DNA of 64,000 nt from Paractinoplanes lichenicola. Lineage in GTDB: Bacteria; Actinomycetota; Actinomycetes; Mycobacteriales; Micromonosporaceae. Position numbers and translations under genes: made by a program. The notes beneath the pieces are model-generated. The model saw only the letters and a list, made by a program, of their open reading frames with translations, did no database searches and was not told the DNA's origin. Below are positions 17,361 through 25,572 of this stretch, piece after piece. The first letter of the stretch is position 1. The number at the start of each line of letters is the position of its first letter. The stretch is from positions 1 through 64,000 of the forward strand of contig NZ_JAENHO010000001.1 in assembly GCF_016785085.1 (NCBI RefSeq). The letters run 5' to 3'.

Positions 17361-18581
17361 ATGATTTCATCGCTATTGGCCCCGCGGACCGCGCAGCCCC
17401 GGCTGGCCGCCCTGCTGCTGGTCACCGGCACGGCCGCGCTGTCGACGGACACCTACATCGCCGCGCTGCCGTCGATGCAGGCGTCACTGCAGACCTCGGC
17501 CTCGGTCGTCCAGCTCACGTTGACCTTCTTCATCGCCGGCATGGCGGTCGGCCAGTTGTTGTCGGGCCCGGTCAGCGACGCGCGCGGGCGACGGGCCATC
17601 GTGCTCGGCGCGTGCGTCGTCTTCACGATCATGTCGATACTGTGCGCGATCGCGCCGACCGGCGGGCTGCTGGTCGCCGTACGGGCCGTGCAGGGCGCCG
17701 CGGCCGGGGTGGCCACGGCGGTCGGGCGGGCCGTGGTGACCGATATCTATCGTGGTCGCGAGGCGGCGGCGCTGTTCGGCACGTTGTCGGCCGTCGGCCT
17801 GCTCGCCCCGGTCCTGGCCCCCGCCATCGGCGGCGTGCTGCTGACCTTCGGCGACTGGCGGGTCGTCTTCTGGTTCCTGACCCTGGTCGGGGTGGCCATG
17901 ACCGTCGCCGCCACCGTCGCCCTGCCCGAGTCGTTGCCGCCCGAGCGCCGGCATCCCGGCGGCCTGGCCAACCTGCTGCGCCGCTCTCGTGACCTGCTGA
18001 CCGACCCGCACTTCGCCGTGCCGGTGCTCGTGCAGTGCCTGACGGTGGCGGGCTTCTTCGTCTACATCGGCGGCTCGTCGTTCGTGCTGCAGGAGGACCT
18101 GGGGCTGAGCGCGCGCGAATACACGATGCTGTTCACGGTCAACGCCCTGACCATGGTCACCACCAGCGTGATCTTCCGGCTGCTGGTCAAGCGTACGGGC
18201 GCGGTTGTCCTGCGCCGCTGCGCCGTGGTGCTGCAGACCGCCGCGGTGCTCGTCCTGTTCCTGATCACCCTGCTGGCCGCCGGCCACCGGCCCCCGCTCA
18301 CCGTCGTCTGGACCGCGCTGGCCCTGATGACCGCGGGCCTGGGCCTCTACTTCCCGTCCAACGCCGCCATCGCCCAGAACGCGGGCCGCCGCTTCTCCGG
18401 CACCGCCTCAGCCCTCAGCGGCGGCCTGCCGTTCCTCACCGGCGCCCTGACAACCCCGCTGACCGGCGCCTTAGGCAGCCAGACGGTGATGACGATGGCG
18501 CTGTGCATGGCGACCGGCTTCCTCCTGGCTGCCGTCGTGGCCGCGCTGGGCCGCCGCTACACGGTCGAACCGGTGGACTGA
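17361..18581 (+). CDS. MFS drug-resistance transporter, Bcr/CflA type
   Basis: 406 residues with 12 predicted membrane helices. It has the Bcr/CflA start (LSTDTYIAALPSMQASLQTS), motif A in the first cytoplasmic loop (GPVSDARGRRAIVLG) and motif C-like GLLAPVLAPAIGGVLL. These are proton antiporters that export drugs or small metabolites such as chloramphenicol, bicyclomycin or sugars. AGGA lies 9 nt before ATG 17361. Control by the divergent ROK regulator is likely, which could indicate a sugar-type substrate or signal. Confidence 0.88.
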   Translation: MISSLLAPRTAQPRLAALLLVTGTAALSTDTYIAALPSMQASLQTSASVVQLTLTFFIAGMAVGQLLSGPVSDARGRRAIVLGACVVFTIMSILCAIAPTGGLLVAVRAVQGAAAGVATAVGRAVVTDIYRGREAAALFGTLSAVGLLAPVLAPAIGGVLLTFGDWRVVFWFLTLVGVAMTVAATVALPESLPPERRHPGGLANLLRRSRDLLTDPHFAVPVLVQCLTVAGFFVYIGGSSFVLQEDLGLSAREYTMLFTVNALTMVTTSVIFRLLVKRTGAVVLRRCAVVLQTAAVLVLFLITLLAAGHRPPLTVVWTALALMTAGLGLYFPSNAAIAQNAGRRFSGTASALSGGLPFLTGALTTPLTGALGSQTVMTMALCMATGFLLAAVVAALGRRYTVEPVD

Positions 18582-18606
18582 GTCGCTGTCCGTCAGGTTC
18601 TCACCG

Positions 18607-20697
18607 ATGGACGAGATCCGGCGGCTCCAAGCGGAACTGTACCGAGCGTTCGTGGAGCGCGACCTGGCCACGCTGGCCGCCATGCCGGCCCGCGTCGCCG
18701 AGTTGCGCTCCCGGCTGCCCGCGGAACTGGCCGGCAGCGACGAGTTCGCGCACCTCGAGGGGACGGCCGACCTGGGTGCCGCGGTGGCCACCGGCCGCGC
18801 CGAGCGGGTCGACACCGAACTGGCGCGGCTGATCGACGGCGGGGTCTTTCCGGGCCTCTCCAGCAACACCCTGCGCCGGCTGCACCTGCACGCGGTCGGC
18901 GGCCGGATGACCCCGGCTCAGCGGGCGGCCCTCTTCACCTGGCTCGCCGTCGCCACACACGACCATTCCGAGACCGCGGAACACCTGCTCCCGTACGCGG
19001 TTGAGCACGCGCGCGCCGCGGTTCGCGTGGCCCCGGACGGCGACGTCCACCTCCCCCAATACCTGGTGCTGCTGGCCACCCTCCTGCTCGACAGCGCCGA
19101 CCGCACCCGGACGGCTCCCGGCTGGCGCAAGTGGCTGGTGCGCCCGTCGATCCGCCCGCTCGCCGGAGCCGACGCCGACCAGGCCGAAGCCGTGACCGTG
19201 CTGGAGCGCGCGGTCGCCGAGGCCGCCGAACCCGGCCACGCCTACTGGGCCATGGCCGGCATCGAGCTGGCCCGCCTCTACCGCCGCCTGGGCCGCGACA
19301 GCGATTCCCGTACGGCGGGTCTGACCGCTCTTCGCGGCCACGCCTGGCGCGTGCTCCTCCAGTCACACACCCCCGCCGCGGCAGCGGCAGTGGGCCGGGC
19401 CGTCACCGACGCCATGCTGGTCGCCCGCTGGCATTGCGAGGACGGCGACGCCGAGGGCGCGGCCCTGGCCCTGGACGCCTGCCGCGGCCTGATCCTGCAC
19501 TCCGCCAACGAGTTCCGCGACGTGCCCACGCGACTGACCGCAGCCGGCGCCACCGACCTGGCCCAGGCCTGGCGCGAGCACCCCGGCCGCCTCGACGACG
19601 TCCCCACCGCTCTGCGCCGCGCCACCCTGGACCACCTGACGGGCCCCCGCCGGCTGTTGGATCCCCCGCCACTGCCCGAGGTCCGGACGGCACTGCGAAC
19701 CCTCGGCGCCGACGCGCTGATCTACCTCATTCCCGGCACCGCGGTGCTGCTCCCCGCCTCGGGCCCGGCCCGGATCGTGCCCCTGCCCGAGCTGGGCACC
19801 CCGCCCTCCCCCGGCACCGACTGGCCGGAGGCGGCAACGCGGGACCTCGGCGCACCCGGCGGCTCACCCGTCCTGGATGCTGTCTGCGACTGGGCCTGGC
19901 CCGCCTTCGCCGCCCCGATCCTGACCCGTTTCGCGGACCTGGACCGCCCGCCCCGCCTGATCCTGGTTCCGATGGGCGATCTGGCCCGCGTTCCCTGGCA
20001 CGCCGCCCACCACGAGTCCGACGGCTACGCCTTGGAAAGAGCAGTCTTCTCGTACGCCCCCTCGGCTCGACTGCTGTGCAGTGTCGCCGCCCGCCTCCGC
20101 CCGCAACCCGATCCGGCGCCGGTGCTGCTGGTCGCCGACCCGCCGACCTCCGCCCCGCCCCTGCCCGCCGCCCGCGCCGAGGCCCAAGCCCTGCTGGCCC
20201 TCTATCCCGAAGCCCACCGCCTGGGCCGCCTGCCCTCCCCCGACGGCCTCGGCCGCCCCCAGGAGATCCTCGACTGGCTGGCCACCCATCCCGGCGGCCG
20301 GCTCCACCTGGGCTGCCACGGCACAGTGGTCCTGGACGCCCCCGAGGAGTCGTCCTACCTGCTGCTGGCCGCCGACGAGCGGCTGACCGCCGAACACCTC
20401 CTGACCGCCCCCGCGATCAACCCGGCCATGGTCGTCCTGGCCGCGTGCAACACCGCAGTCTCCGGCCGCGGCTACGACGAGGCGTTCAGCCTGAGCACCA
20501 CGTTCCTGACCGCCGGCGCCGCCACGGTGATCGCCGCCCAGTGGAACCTCCCCGACGAGGCCACGGCGACGCTGATGCTCCGCTTCCACGAGGCCCTGCG
20601 CACCGAGCCCCCGGCCGACGCCCTCCGCACAGCCCAACTGCAGCTGCTCGACCACCCCCTCACCCACTGGGCCGGCGTCATCCACCTGGGCCGCTAA
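18607..20697 (+). CDS. CHAT-domain (caspase-like) protein with TPR-like N terminus
   Basis: 696 residues. The first 350 or so are helical, Arg/Ala/Leu-rich and TPR-like (ATEL repeats such as AEPGHAYWAMAGIELARLYR). The C-terminal CHAT domain, about 380-696, holds the catalytic dyad His571 in LGCHG and Cys614 in LAACNT, then AAQWNLPDEATATLMLRF and the usual end THWAGVIHLG. CHAT proteins are separase/caspase-like proteases used in bacterial immunity and programmed death. The gene begins 25 bp after the MFS stop and is followed 9 bp later by a SUKH-like gene. Its pre-CHAT segment matches the partial protein at the left edge. Confidence 0.9.
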   Translation: MDEIRRLQAELYRAFVERDLATLAAMPARVAELRSRLPAELAGSDEFAHLEGTADLGAAVATGRAERVDTELARLIDGGVFPGLSSNTLRRLHLHAVGGRMTPAQRAALFTWLAVATHDHSETAEHLLPYAVEHARAAVRVAPDGDVHLPQYLVLLATLLLDSADRTRTAPGWRKWLVRPSIRPLAGADADQAEAVTVLERAVAEAAEPGHAYWAMAGIELARLYRRLGRDSDSRTAGLTALRGHAWRVLLQSHTPAAAAAVGRAVTDAMLVARWHCEDGDAEGAALALDACRGLILHSANEFRDVPTRLTAAGATDLAQAWREHPGRLDDVPTALRRATLDHLTGPRRLLDPPPLPEVRTALRTLGADALIYLIPGTAVLLPASGPARIVPLPELGTPPSPGTDWPEAATRDLGAPGGSPVLDAVCDWAWPAFAAPILTRFADLDRPPRLILVPMGDLARVPWHAAHHESDGYALERAVFSYAPSARLLCSVAARLRPQPDPAPVLLVADPPTSAPPLPAARAEAQALLALYPEAHRLGRLPSPDGLGRPQEILDWLATHPGGRLHLGCHGTVVLDAPEESSYLLLAADERLTAEHLLTAPAINPAMVVLAACNTAVSGRGYDEAFSLSTTFLTAGAATVIAAQWNLPDEATATLMLRFHEALRTEPPADALRTAQLQLLDHPLTHWAGVIHLGR

Positions 20698-20706
20698 ATT
20701 GCCGCG

Positions 20707-21453
20707 GTGACCTTCCTCGATCGTTACCTGCGCGGCGACCACGAGCAGGTGTGGGCCGACCTCCGCGAGCTCGGCCCAGAGGCGCGCACCGACGACGCCC
20801 GCGCGGTAGCCATCGAGACCATGCGCCGTGTCCGGCGCAACGTGGAGGCCGTACGGGCTCGCCTCGACGCGGCCGGGTACGCCTTTCAGGAGCCCGATCA
20901 GGCGCACGTTCCGCCAACGCCCGAAGCCGATGCCGAACTCGACGTCTTCGAACAGCAGCACGGCCCGCTCCCGCTGTCGCTGCGTGCCTTCTACGAGATC
21001 GTGGGGACGGTCAACTTCATCCAGTCCTGGGATCAGCTGGTTCAGCAGCGCCGGCGCGAGCAGTCGGCCGATCCGGTGCCCGAGATCCTCTACGCCGGCG
21101 AATTCGATCCCCTCGCCGTCGAGGCGCCTGTGTGTGCGTACGCGAAATGGAAGTCGCCATTCAACCGGCGAGCCTGGCCGTTGGCGTTGGACGAGTGTCA
21201 CAAGGCCAACTACAGCGGCGGCGAGAACTATGCGGTGCTGCTGCCCGACGCCGGCGCCGACTTTCGCATTTACGGGATGATCTCGAACGAGGAGGACATG
21301 TTCGGCGACTGGTTCGTCGACTATCTGCGGGAGACTTTCCGGGGCGGTGGCTTTCGCGGGACGGTTGACGGCGACGAATTCGGGATCGTCGGGCGGAGGC
21401 TGCCCGAGCTGCGGATCACCCGGGAGCTGGCGGAGGGGCTGGACTCGTTGTGA
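20707..21453 (+). CDS. SUKH/SMI1-like hypothetical protein next to CHAT gene
   Basis: 248 residues from GTG 20707, 9 bp after the CHAT stop. Residues 60-110 (DVFEQQHGPLPLSLRAFYEI, VGTVNF) look like the core of the SMI1/KNR4 (SUKH) superfamily, whose members are often immunity proteins or substrate adaptors. The C-terminal half contains acidic, aromatic stretches (ISNEEDMFGDWFVDYLRETF). No signal peptide. The tight spacing suggests a functional pair with the CHAT protease, as substrate, inhibitor or sensor; none of these can be decided from sequence. Family assignment is tentative. Confidence 0.6.
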   Translation: MTFLDRYLRGDHEQVWADLRELGPEARTDDARAVAIETMRRVRRNVEAVRARLDAAGYAFQEPDQAHVPPTPEADAELDVFEQQHGPLPLSLRAFYEIVGTVNFIQSWDQLVQQRRREQSADPVPEILYAGEFDPLAVEAPVCAYAKWKSPFNRRAWPLALDECHKANYSGGENYAVLLPDAGADFRIYGMISNEEDMFGDWFVDYLRETFRGGGFRGTVDGDEFGIVGRRLPELRITRELAEGLDSL

Positions 21454-21465
21454 GTCCAGCCCCTC
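21433..21465. terminator. Strong hairpin between convergent genes
   Basis: A perfect 14-bp stem, GAGGGGCTGGACTC (21433-21446) with GAGTCCAGCCCCTC (21452-21465) and a 5-nt loop GTTGT. It contains the stop codon of the SUKH-like gene and lies 15 bp before the stop of the convergent ABC permease. It probably terminates the rightward transcript; no U-tract follows, as is common at high GC. Confidence 0.75.
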
Positions 21466-21480
21466 GGTGATGCGTACGGG

Positions 21481-22242
21481 CTAAGCGATCTTCTTCTTGT
21501 AGGCCATCATCGCGAAGGCGTAGGCGACGAGCAGGAGGCCCACACACCAGGCGAGGGCGACCCAGATGTCGTTGCCGACCGGTTGCTGGTCGAACAGGGC
21601 CCGGATCGAGTTGACGATCGCGGTCACCGGCTGGTTCTCGGCGAAGGCGCGCACCGGGCCGGGCATCGTCTCCGTGGGGACGAAAGCCGAGCTGAGGAAG
21701 GGCAGGAAGATGATCGGGTAGGAGAAGGCGGAAGCGCCGTCGGGGGTCGACGCGGTCAGGCCGGCGATGATCGCGAGCCAGGTCAGGGCCAGCGTGAAGA
21801 TGGCCAGGATGCCGGCCACGGCCAGCCAGTTGAGGATGCCGGCCGAGGTGCGGAAGCCGATGCCCAGCCCGACCAGCAGGATCACCACGACCGAGATGGC
21901 GTTGGAGACCAGCGAGGTCAGCACGTGGCCCCACAGCACCGATGAGCGGGCGATCGGCATCGAGTGGAAGCGTTCGAAGATGCCGCTCTTCATGTCGTTG
22001 AAGAGCCGGTACCCGGTGTACGAGATGCCGCTGGCGATCGCGATGACCAGTACGCCGGGCATCAGGTAGTTCACATAGTTGTCGGTGTTGGCCTCGATCG
22101 CCCCGCCGAACACGTATCTGAACAGCAGCAGGAAGGACAGCGGCATGATCGTGACCGTGATGATCGTGTCGAGGCTGCGCGTGACGTGCTTGATGGAGCG
22201 GCCGAGCATCACGCTGGTGTCGCCGAGAACGTGGGTGGTCAT
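21481..22242 (-). CDS. ABC-2 type exporter permease (DrrB-like)
   Basis: 253 residues with six membrane helices. It has the ABC-2 permease pattern PGVLVIAIASGISYTGYRLF and the cytoplasmic coupling segment DMKSGIFERFHSMPIARSSV, plus the late FLPFLSSAFVPTETMP seen in daunorubicin-type DrrB permeases. It pairs with the ATPase whose stop lies 2 bp upstream. The pair probably exports a drug, lipid or peptide. Last gene of a four-gene operon headed by the ribbon-helix-helix regulator. Confidence 0.9.
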   Translation of the reverse strand: MTTHVLGDTSVMLGRSIKHVTRSLDTIITVTIMPLSFLLLFRYVFGGAIEANTDNYVNYLMPGVLVIAIASGISYTGYRLFNDMKSGIFERFHSMPIARSSVLWGHVLTSLVSNAISVVVILLVGLGIGFRTSAGILNWLAVAGILAIFTLALTWLAIIAGLTASTPDGASAFSYPIIFLPFLSSAFVPTETMPGPVRAFAENQPVTAIVNSIRALFDQQPVGNDIWVALAWCVGLLLVAYAFAMMAYKKKIA

Positions 22243-22244
22243 GG

Positions 22245-22997
22245 TCAGGCCTGCTTTCCGACGACGGAGAGGAACACTTCCTCGAGGGTGGGCTGCCGCT
22301 CGACGTATTCGACCTTCGCGGGCGGCAGCAGCTTGCGCAGGTCGGCCAGGGTGCCGGAGACGATGATCGTGCCCTCGTGCAGGATCGCGATGCGGTCGGC
22401 CAGCTTCTCCGCCTCCTCCAGGTATTGCGTGGTCAGCAGCACTGTCGTGCCGCCGCCGGCCAGCTTCTGGATCTCGTTCCAGACTTCGATGCGGGCCTCC
22501 GGGTCGAGCCCGGTGGTGGGCTCGTCGAGGAAGATCACCGGTGGGTCGCCGATCAGGCTCATCGCGATGTCGAGCCGGCGCCGCATGCCGCCGGAGTAGG
22601 TGCCCACGCGGCGCCCGCTCGCCTCGGTCAGGCTGAACCGGGCGAGCAGGTCGTCGGCGACCCGCTGCGGGTTCTTCACCCGCCGCAGCTTGCCCAGCAG
22701 GATCAGGTTCTCACGGCCGGTGAGGATCTCGTCGACCGCCGCGAACTGGCCGGTCAGGCTGATCGCGCCACGCACTTGGGCCGGCTGCTTCACGACGTCG
22801 TAGCCGTTGACGGTCGCGCTGCCGTCATCGGGCTTGAGCAAAGTCGACAGGATCCGTACGACGGTGGTCTTGCCCGCGCCGTTCGAGCCGAGCAGCGCGA
22901 AGATGCTGCCCCGGGCGACGTCGAAGTCCACGCCCTTGAGCACGTCGAGTTTCCCGTACGACTTACGCAGGCCGTTGACGCTGATGACAGGGTTCAT
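22245..22997 (-). CDS. ABC-2 exporter ATP-binding protein (DrrA-like)
   Basis: 250 residues with Walker A GSNGAGKTT, the Q-loop region ISLTGQFAAVDEILTGRENL, signature YSGGMRRRLD, Walker B VIFLDEPTTGLDPE and switch segment LLTTQYLEEAEKLAD. The GxxxAVDExLTGxENL stretch and C-terminal VEYVERQPTLEEVFL place it with daunorubicin-resistance ATPases. ATG 22997 has GGAG about 8 nt upstream; the longer open frame to 23324 is overlap with the DUF4097 gene. Energises the permease at 21481. Confidence 0.92.
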   Translation of the reverse strand: MNPVISVNGLRKSYGKLDVLKGVDFDVARGSIFALLGSNGAGKTTVVRILSTLLKPDDGSATVNGYDVVKQPAQVRGAISLTGQFAAVDEILTGRENLILLGKLRRVKNPQRVADDLLARFSLTEASGRRVGTYSGGMRRRLDIAMSLIGDPPVIFLDEPTTGLDPEARIEVWNEIQKLAGGGTTVLLTTQYLEEAEKLADRIAILHEGTIIVSGTLADLRKLLPPAKVEYVERQPTLEEVFLSVVGKQA

Positions 22998-23013
22998 GAG
23001 GGATGCTCCGTTC

Positions 23014-23853
23014 TCAGGAGTGGTGGATGACGATGTCCCCGTACGAGGTGCGGCCGCGCACCTCGACGGTCTGGCCGGCCTCGTCGGGGGCGACGGCGTT
23101 CTCCATCTGGTTGCGCACGTGCCCGTACGAGGTGTTGACCTCGAGCCAGGCCGCGGTGCCGGGGGCGATGCCGATGTCGAGGCCGCCCATGGCCGTGCCG
23201 AGGACGACCGACCCCCGTACGGCCTCGCCCAGGCGGATGTCGCCCGCGGAGGTCTTGGCGTCGACGCCCGCGCCGGCCCGCCCGATGTCGATGCGGCCGT
23301 TGGCGTTGCGCACCCGCACGTCACCGGTGACCGCGTCGATGCTCGTCTCGCCGTTGGAGTTCTTGGCCACGACCGTCCCGTCGACCCGGCCCAGCTGAAT
23401 CGTCCCGGTGCCGGTGGAGACGTCGGCGTCCCCGGCGACGGTGCCCGCCGTGATGTGGCCGACGCCGGTGTGCAGGCGCAGCGGCCCGGTGTGGTCGAGC
23501 GAGACGTCGCCGGTGGTCTTGAGCCGGCACTCGCCGAGCCGACCGGCGGTGCGGATGCCGCCCATCTGGAAGTGCGCCGACAGCGACGAGCCGGTGGGCA
23601 GTTCGACGGTCACGTCGACCGAGCGGGTCTTCTTGCTGAAGTCGAACATCCGCTTGGGGCCGGTGATCCGCAGCTGGCCGTTGCTCAGGTCGACCTTGAT
23701 CTGCTGGGCGGCCTCGACGTCGGACTGGTCGTTCTCGTCGCTCGGCCGGACCTCGACGACGGTGTCGGTGCGGTCGGTGGCGGTGACCCGCAGGCTGCCG
23801 ACGTTGAACTCGGCGGTGACGGCGATCGGTTCCGGGGTGTCGAAAACAGGCAT
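23014..23853 (-). CDS. DUF4097-type beta-strand repeat protein
   Basis: 279 residues, almost entirely beta strand with short Gly/Asp/Asn turns, forming a right-handed repeat (DVSTGTGTIQLGRVDGTVVA, VRVRNANGRIDIGRAGAG). This is the DUF4097 adhesin-like repeat fold. There is no signal peptide or membrane helix, so it is probably cytosolic. It sits between the RHH regulator and the exporter genes; its start (ATG 23853 after GTGGGGA) follows the regulator by 76 bp. The biochemical role is not established; a structural or sensing role beside the exporter is a guess. Confidence 0.85.
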   Translation of the reverse strand: MPVFDTPEPIAVTAEFNVGSLRVTATDRTDTVVEVRPSDENDQSDVEAAQQIKVDLSNGQLRITGPKRMFDFSKKTRSVDVTVELPTGSSLSAHFQMGGIRTAGRLGECRLKTTGDVSLDHTGPLRLHTGVGHITAGTVAGDADVSTGTGTIQLGRVDGTVVAKNSNGETSIDAVTGDVRVRNANGRIDIGRAGAGVDAKTSAGDIRLGEAVRGSVVLGTAMGGLDIGIAPGTAAWLEVNTSYGHVRNQMENAVAPDEAGQTVEVRGRTSYGDIVIHHS

Positions 23854-23929
23854 GGTGGTCCCCACTTCATGGGTCGGTGAGTCGTCCCCGCAGGTCAGGG
23901 ACGCGGAAGGAAAACGGAGGGAGAGGGGG

Positions 23930-24442
23930 TCAGCGCACCCAGCCGGTGAAGCCCTGCGCGGAGCGCTTCACGGCGGCGCGGGTGTCGGGACGCTGATCGG
24001 GGCGCTGCAGGCCGGTGGCGGCGGCCCGGACGAGCCAGGCGTTGACCGAGCGGCCCTCCTTGGCCGCGGCCTCCTCGATGGCGATCTTGAGCTGCTCGGG
24101 CATGCGGACGTTGATGCGGGCGGCCGGGCCGTCCTCGGCGAAGGGCAGGTCGTCGGCGGGGGTGGCGTTGTCGCCGGCGGCCGGCGCCGGGGCCTCGGCC
24201 GGCGGCGCGGTCACCACGAACTCGGGGTCGCGGCCGCGCAGCCGCAGCTCGACCGAGCCGGGCGCCAGGTCGCGGGTGATCTCGTCGGCGGCGGCCGACA
24301 GCGCATCCAACAGGGTCATCCGAATGGCCGACTCGAGCGAGCCGGTCAGGCGCTCGACCAGCGCACGCGACTCCTCTCCACCGGCTTCGGCCAGCGTCGC
24401 GAACTCGCGTCCGAGGTTGCTCACATACGAGGTCAGGTCCAT
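23930..24442 (-). CDS. Ribbon-helix-helix (HicB/Arc-like) transcriptional regulator
   Basis: 170 residues. Residues 1-75 form a helical/beta domain of unknown role, 76-105 a Pro/Ala linker, and 106-140 a ribbon-helix-helix: ARINVRMPEQLKIAIEEAAA, then KEGRSVNAWLVRAA. RHH dimers insert a beta ribbon in the major groove and bind tandem sites cooperatively. Its start codon lies at one end of the phased TGGCAC array, and no Shine-Dalgarno precedes ATG 24442, so the mRNA may be leaderless. It probably represses its own operon and, from the same sites, the divergent kinase/chaperone operon. No toxin partner is encoded next to it. Confidence 0.8.
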   Translation of the reverse strand: MDLTSYVSNLGREFATLAEAGGEESRALVERLTGSLESAIRMTLLDALSAAADEITRDLAPGSVELRLRGRDPEFVVTAPPAEAPAPAAGDNATPADDLPFAEDGPAARINVRMPEQLKIAIEEAAAKEGRSVNAWLVRAAATGLQRPDQRPDTRAAVKRSAQGFTGWVR

Positions 24443-24521
24443 GGCACCACTATGGCACACGCGTGGCACCACGTGCAATCGATGTGGCACACAAGTGGCA
24501 CCACCTGGCACCGCGTGGCAC
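24442..24521. promoter_or_regulatory. Array of eight helically phased TGGCAC units in a divergent promoter region
   Basis: Exact TGGCAC begins at 24442, 24453, 24464, 24485, 24496, 24506 and 24516, with a degenerate unit (TGCAAT) at 24474. Steps are 11, 11, 10, 11, 11, 10 and 10 bp, one helical turn each, so all units face one side of the helix. The array fills most of the 105 bp between the divergent starts at 24442 and 24548. It is the expected type of site for a cooperatively binding RHH regulator. Confidence 0.85.
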
Positions 24522-24547
24522 CACGGCGCTGTCCGTCAGGTATCGGC

Positions 24548-24793
24548 GTGGAGATCTGCGAGTGGGTGCGGCAGGTCGTCGGCCGATCGCGGGCCGAGCC
24601 GGAGCCGGTCACGGGCAAGGTGCACGCCGTCCTGGTGCCGGCCGGGCTGGTCGAGGTCGGCGGCGTGGTCGAGCCGGCGGTCTGGGCCGGGCCGGGCGAT
24701 CCACCGGGCCGCGGCGGTCGCGTGTCCGTCACCTATGACTCAGAGGGCGGCGCGTGGACGGCCGCGCCCCTCGACCGGGAGGACGCGCGCTGA
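24548..24793 (+). CDS. Small hypothetical protein opening the kinase/chaperone operon
   Basis: 81 residues from GTG 24548, which is 26 bp after the last TGGCAC unit. The start is inferred: upstream codons lose coding bias, and the Shine-Dalgarno is weak. The frame has over 90% GC at third positions. The sequence is Val/Gly-rich and beta-like (GKVHAVLVPAGLVEVGGVVE, GGRVSVTYDSEGGAW), resembling a small OB-type barrel, but I do not recognise a family. Its TGA overlaps the ATG of the vWA gene (TGATG), so it is co-translated with the rest of the operon. Confidence 0.6.
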   Translation: MEICEWVRQVVGRSRAEPEPVTGKVHAVLVPAGLVEVGGVVEPAVWAGPGDPPGRGGRVSVTYDSEGGAWTAAPLDREDAR

Positions 24794-25572
24794 TGACCGA
24801 CGGCATCGGATTCGGCTTCGAGCCTGACGACGACCTGGACGACTTCGAGCCCAACGAGGAGAGCCACCGCCGCCGGCTGGTTCTGCTGCTGTTCGACCTG
24901 TCCGGCTCGATGGGGGTCACCCGCAACGCCGTACGGCCGGTGGACTCGCTCAACACGCACATCGAGCGGTGGCTGCCCCAGGTGCACGAGCGCGGCGCCG
25001 ACGAGCTGCGCAACGTCGAGTTCGCGGTGCTCACCTTCGGCAGCAAGACGGTCCGCCTGCACGCCCCGGGCGGCCGGGTCGAGTTCGGCGAGGACGGCGC
25101 GGCCACGACGGGCCAGGTGCCGCAGGACGGCGGGTTCATGCCCGCGGCCAAGCTGCGGATCGACCGGTTCACCGCGGGCGGCACCACCCCGATGGTGTCG
25201 GCCCTGCGGGTCGCGCTGCGCCTCGGCGACGAGCGGGCCGCCGCGCTGGGCGCCGCTGGGGTGACCACCGGACCCGTACGGCTGATTCTGTTCACCGACG
25301 GCAGCCCCAACGACAAGAACCTGCCCCGCGACGCCTGGCACGAGGTCGCGGCCGACCTCGCCGAGAGGCGCGAGAAACGCCGTACGCACCTGCTGGCCTT
25401 CGGCGTGCCGGAGAGCGACGACCGGGTGCTGCGGGCGCTGGCCGGCGATCGGGGCTACTTCCCGCTGTCCGGGTTCGACTTCGGCAAGCTCCTCGAGCTG
25501 ATCACGATCGCTTCCTCGGCCCACGACCCGTACGACGGCCTGCGCTCGCTGTTCGAGGACGAGCAGGCCTGA
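24793..25572 (+). CDS. von Willebrand factor A domain protein (TerY-like)
   Basis: 259 residues, a single vWA domain. The MIDAS motif DLSGS starts at Asp35, the threonine site is in FTAGGTTPMV and the third metal Asp is in LFTDGSPND. This matches TerY-type cytosolic vWA proteins of the tellurite-resistance/stress family. vWA domains bind partners through the divalent metal. The acidic N terminus (EPDDDLDDFEPNEES) may be disordered. The start overlaps the upstream stop and its own stop overlaps the PP2C start, so vWA, phosphatase and kinase are made together, the gene order of TerY-P triads. Confidence 0.88.
   Translation: MTDGIGFGFEPDDDLDDFEPNEESHRRRLVLLLFDLSGSMGVTRNAVRPVDSLNTHIERWLPQVHERGADELRNVEFAVLTFGSKTVRLHAPGGRVEFGEDGAATTGQVPQDGGFMPAAKLRIDRFTAGGTTPMVSALRVALRLGDERAAALGAAGVTTGPVRLILFTDGSPNDKNLPRDAWHEVAADLAERREKRRTHLLAFGVPESDDRVLRALAGDRGYFPLSGFDFGKLLELITIASSAHDPYDGLRSLFEDEQA

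Noticed and set aside
17361..18834. Alternative long frames overlapping the MFS and first CHAT gene codons
   Set aside because: They are frame-shifted shadows with low-complexity Arg/Pro composition.
24442..24521. Possible CRISPR array or plasmid-type origin iterons
   Set aside because: The units are 6 bp with 4-5 bp between them, no spacers, no cas or rep gene; divergent promoter context fits an operator better.
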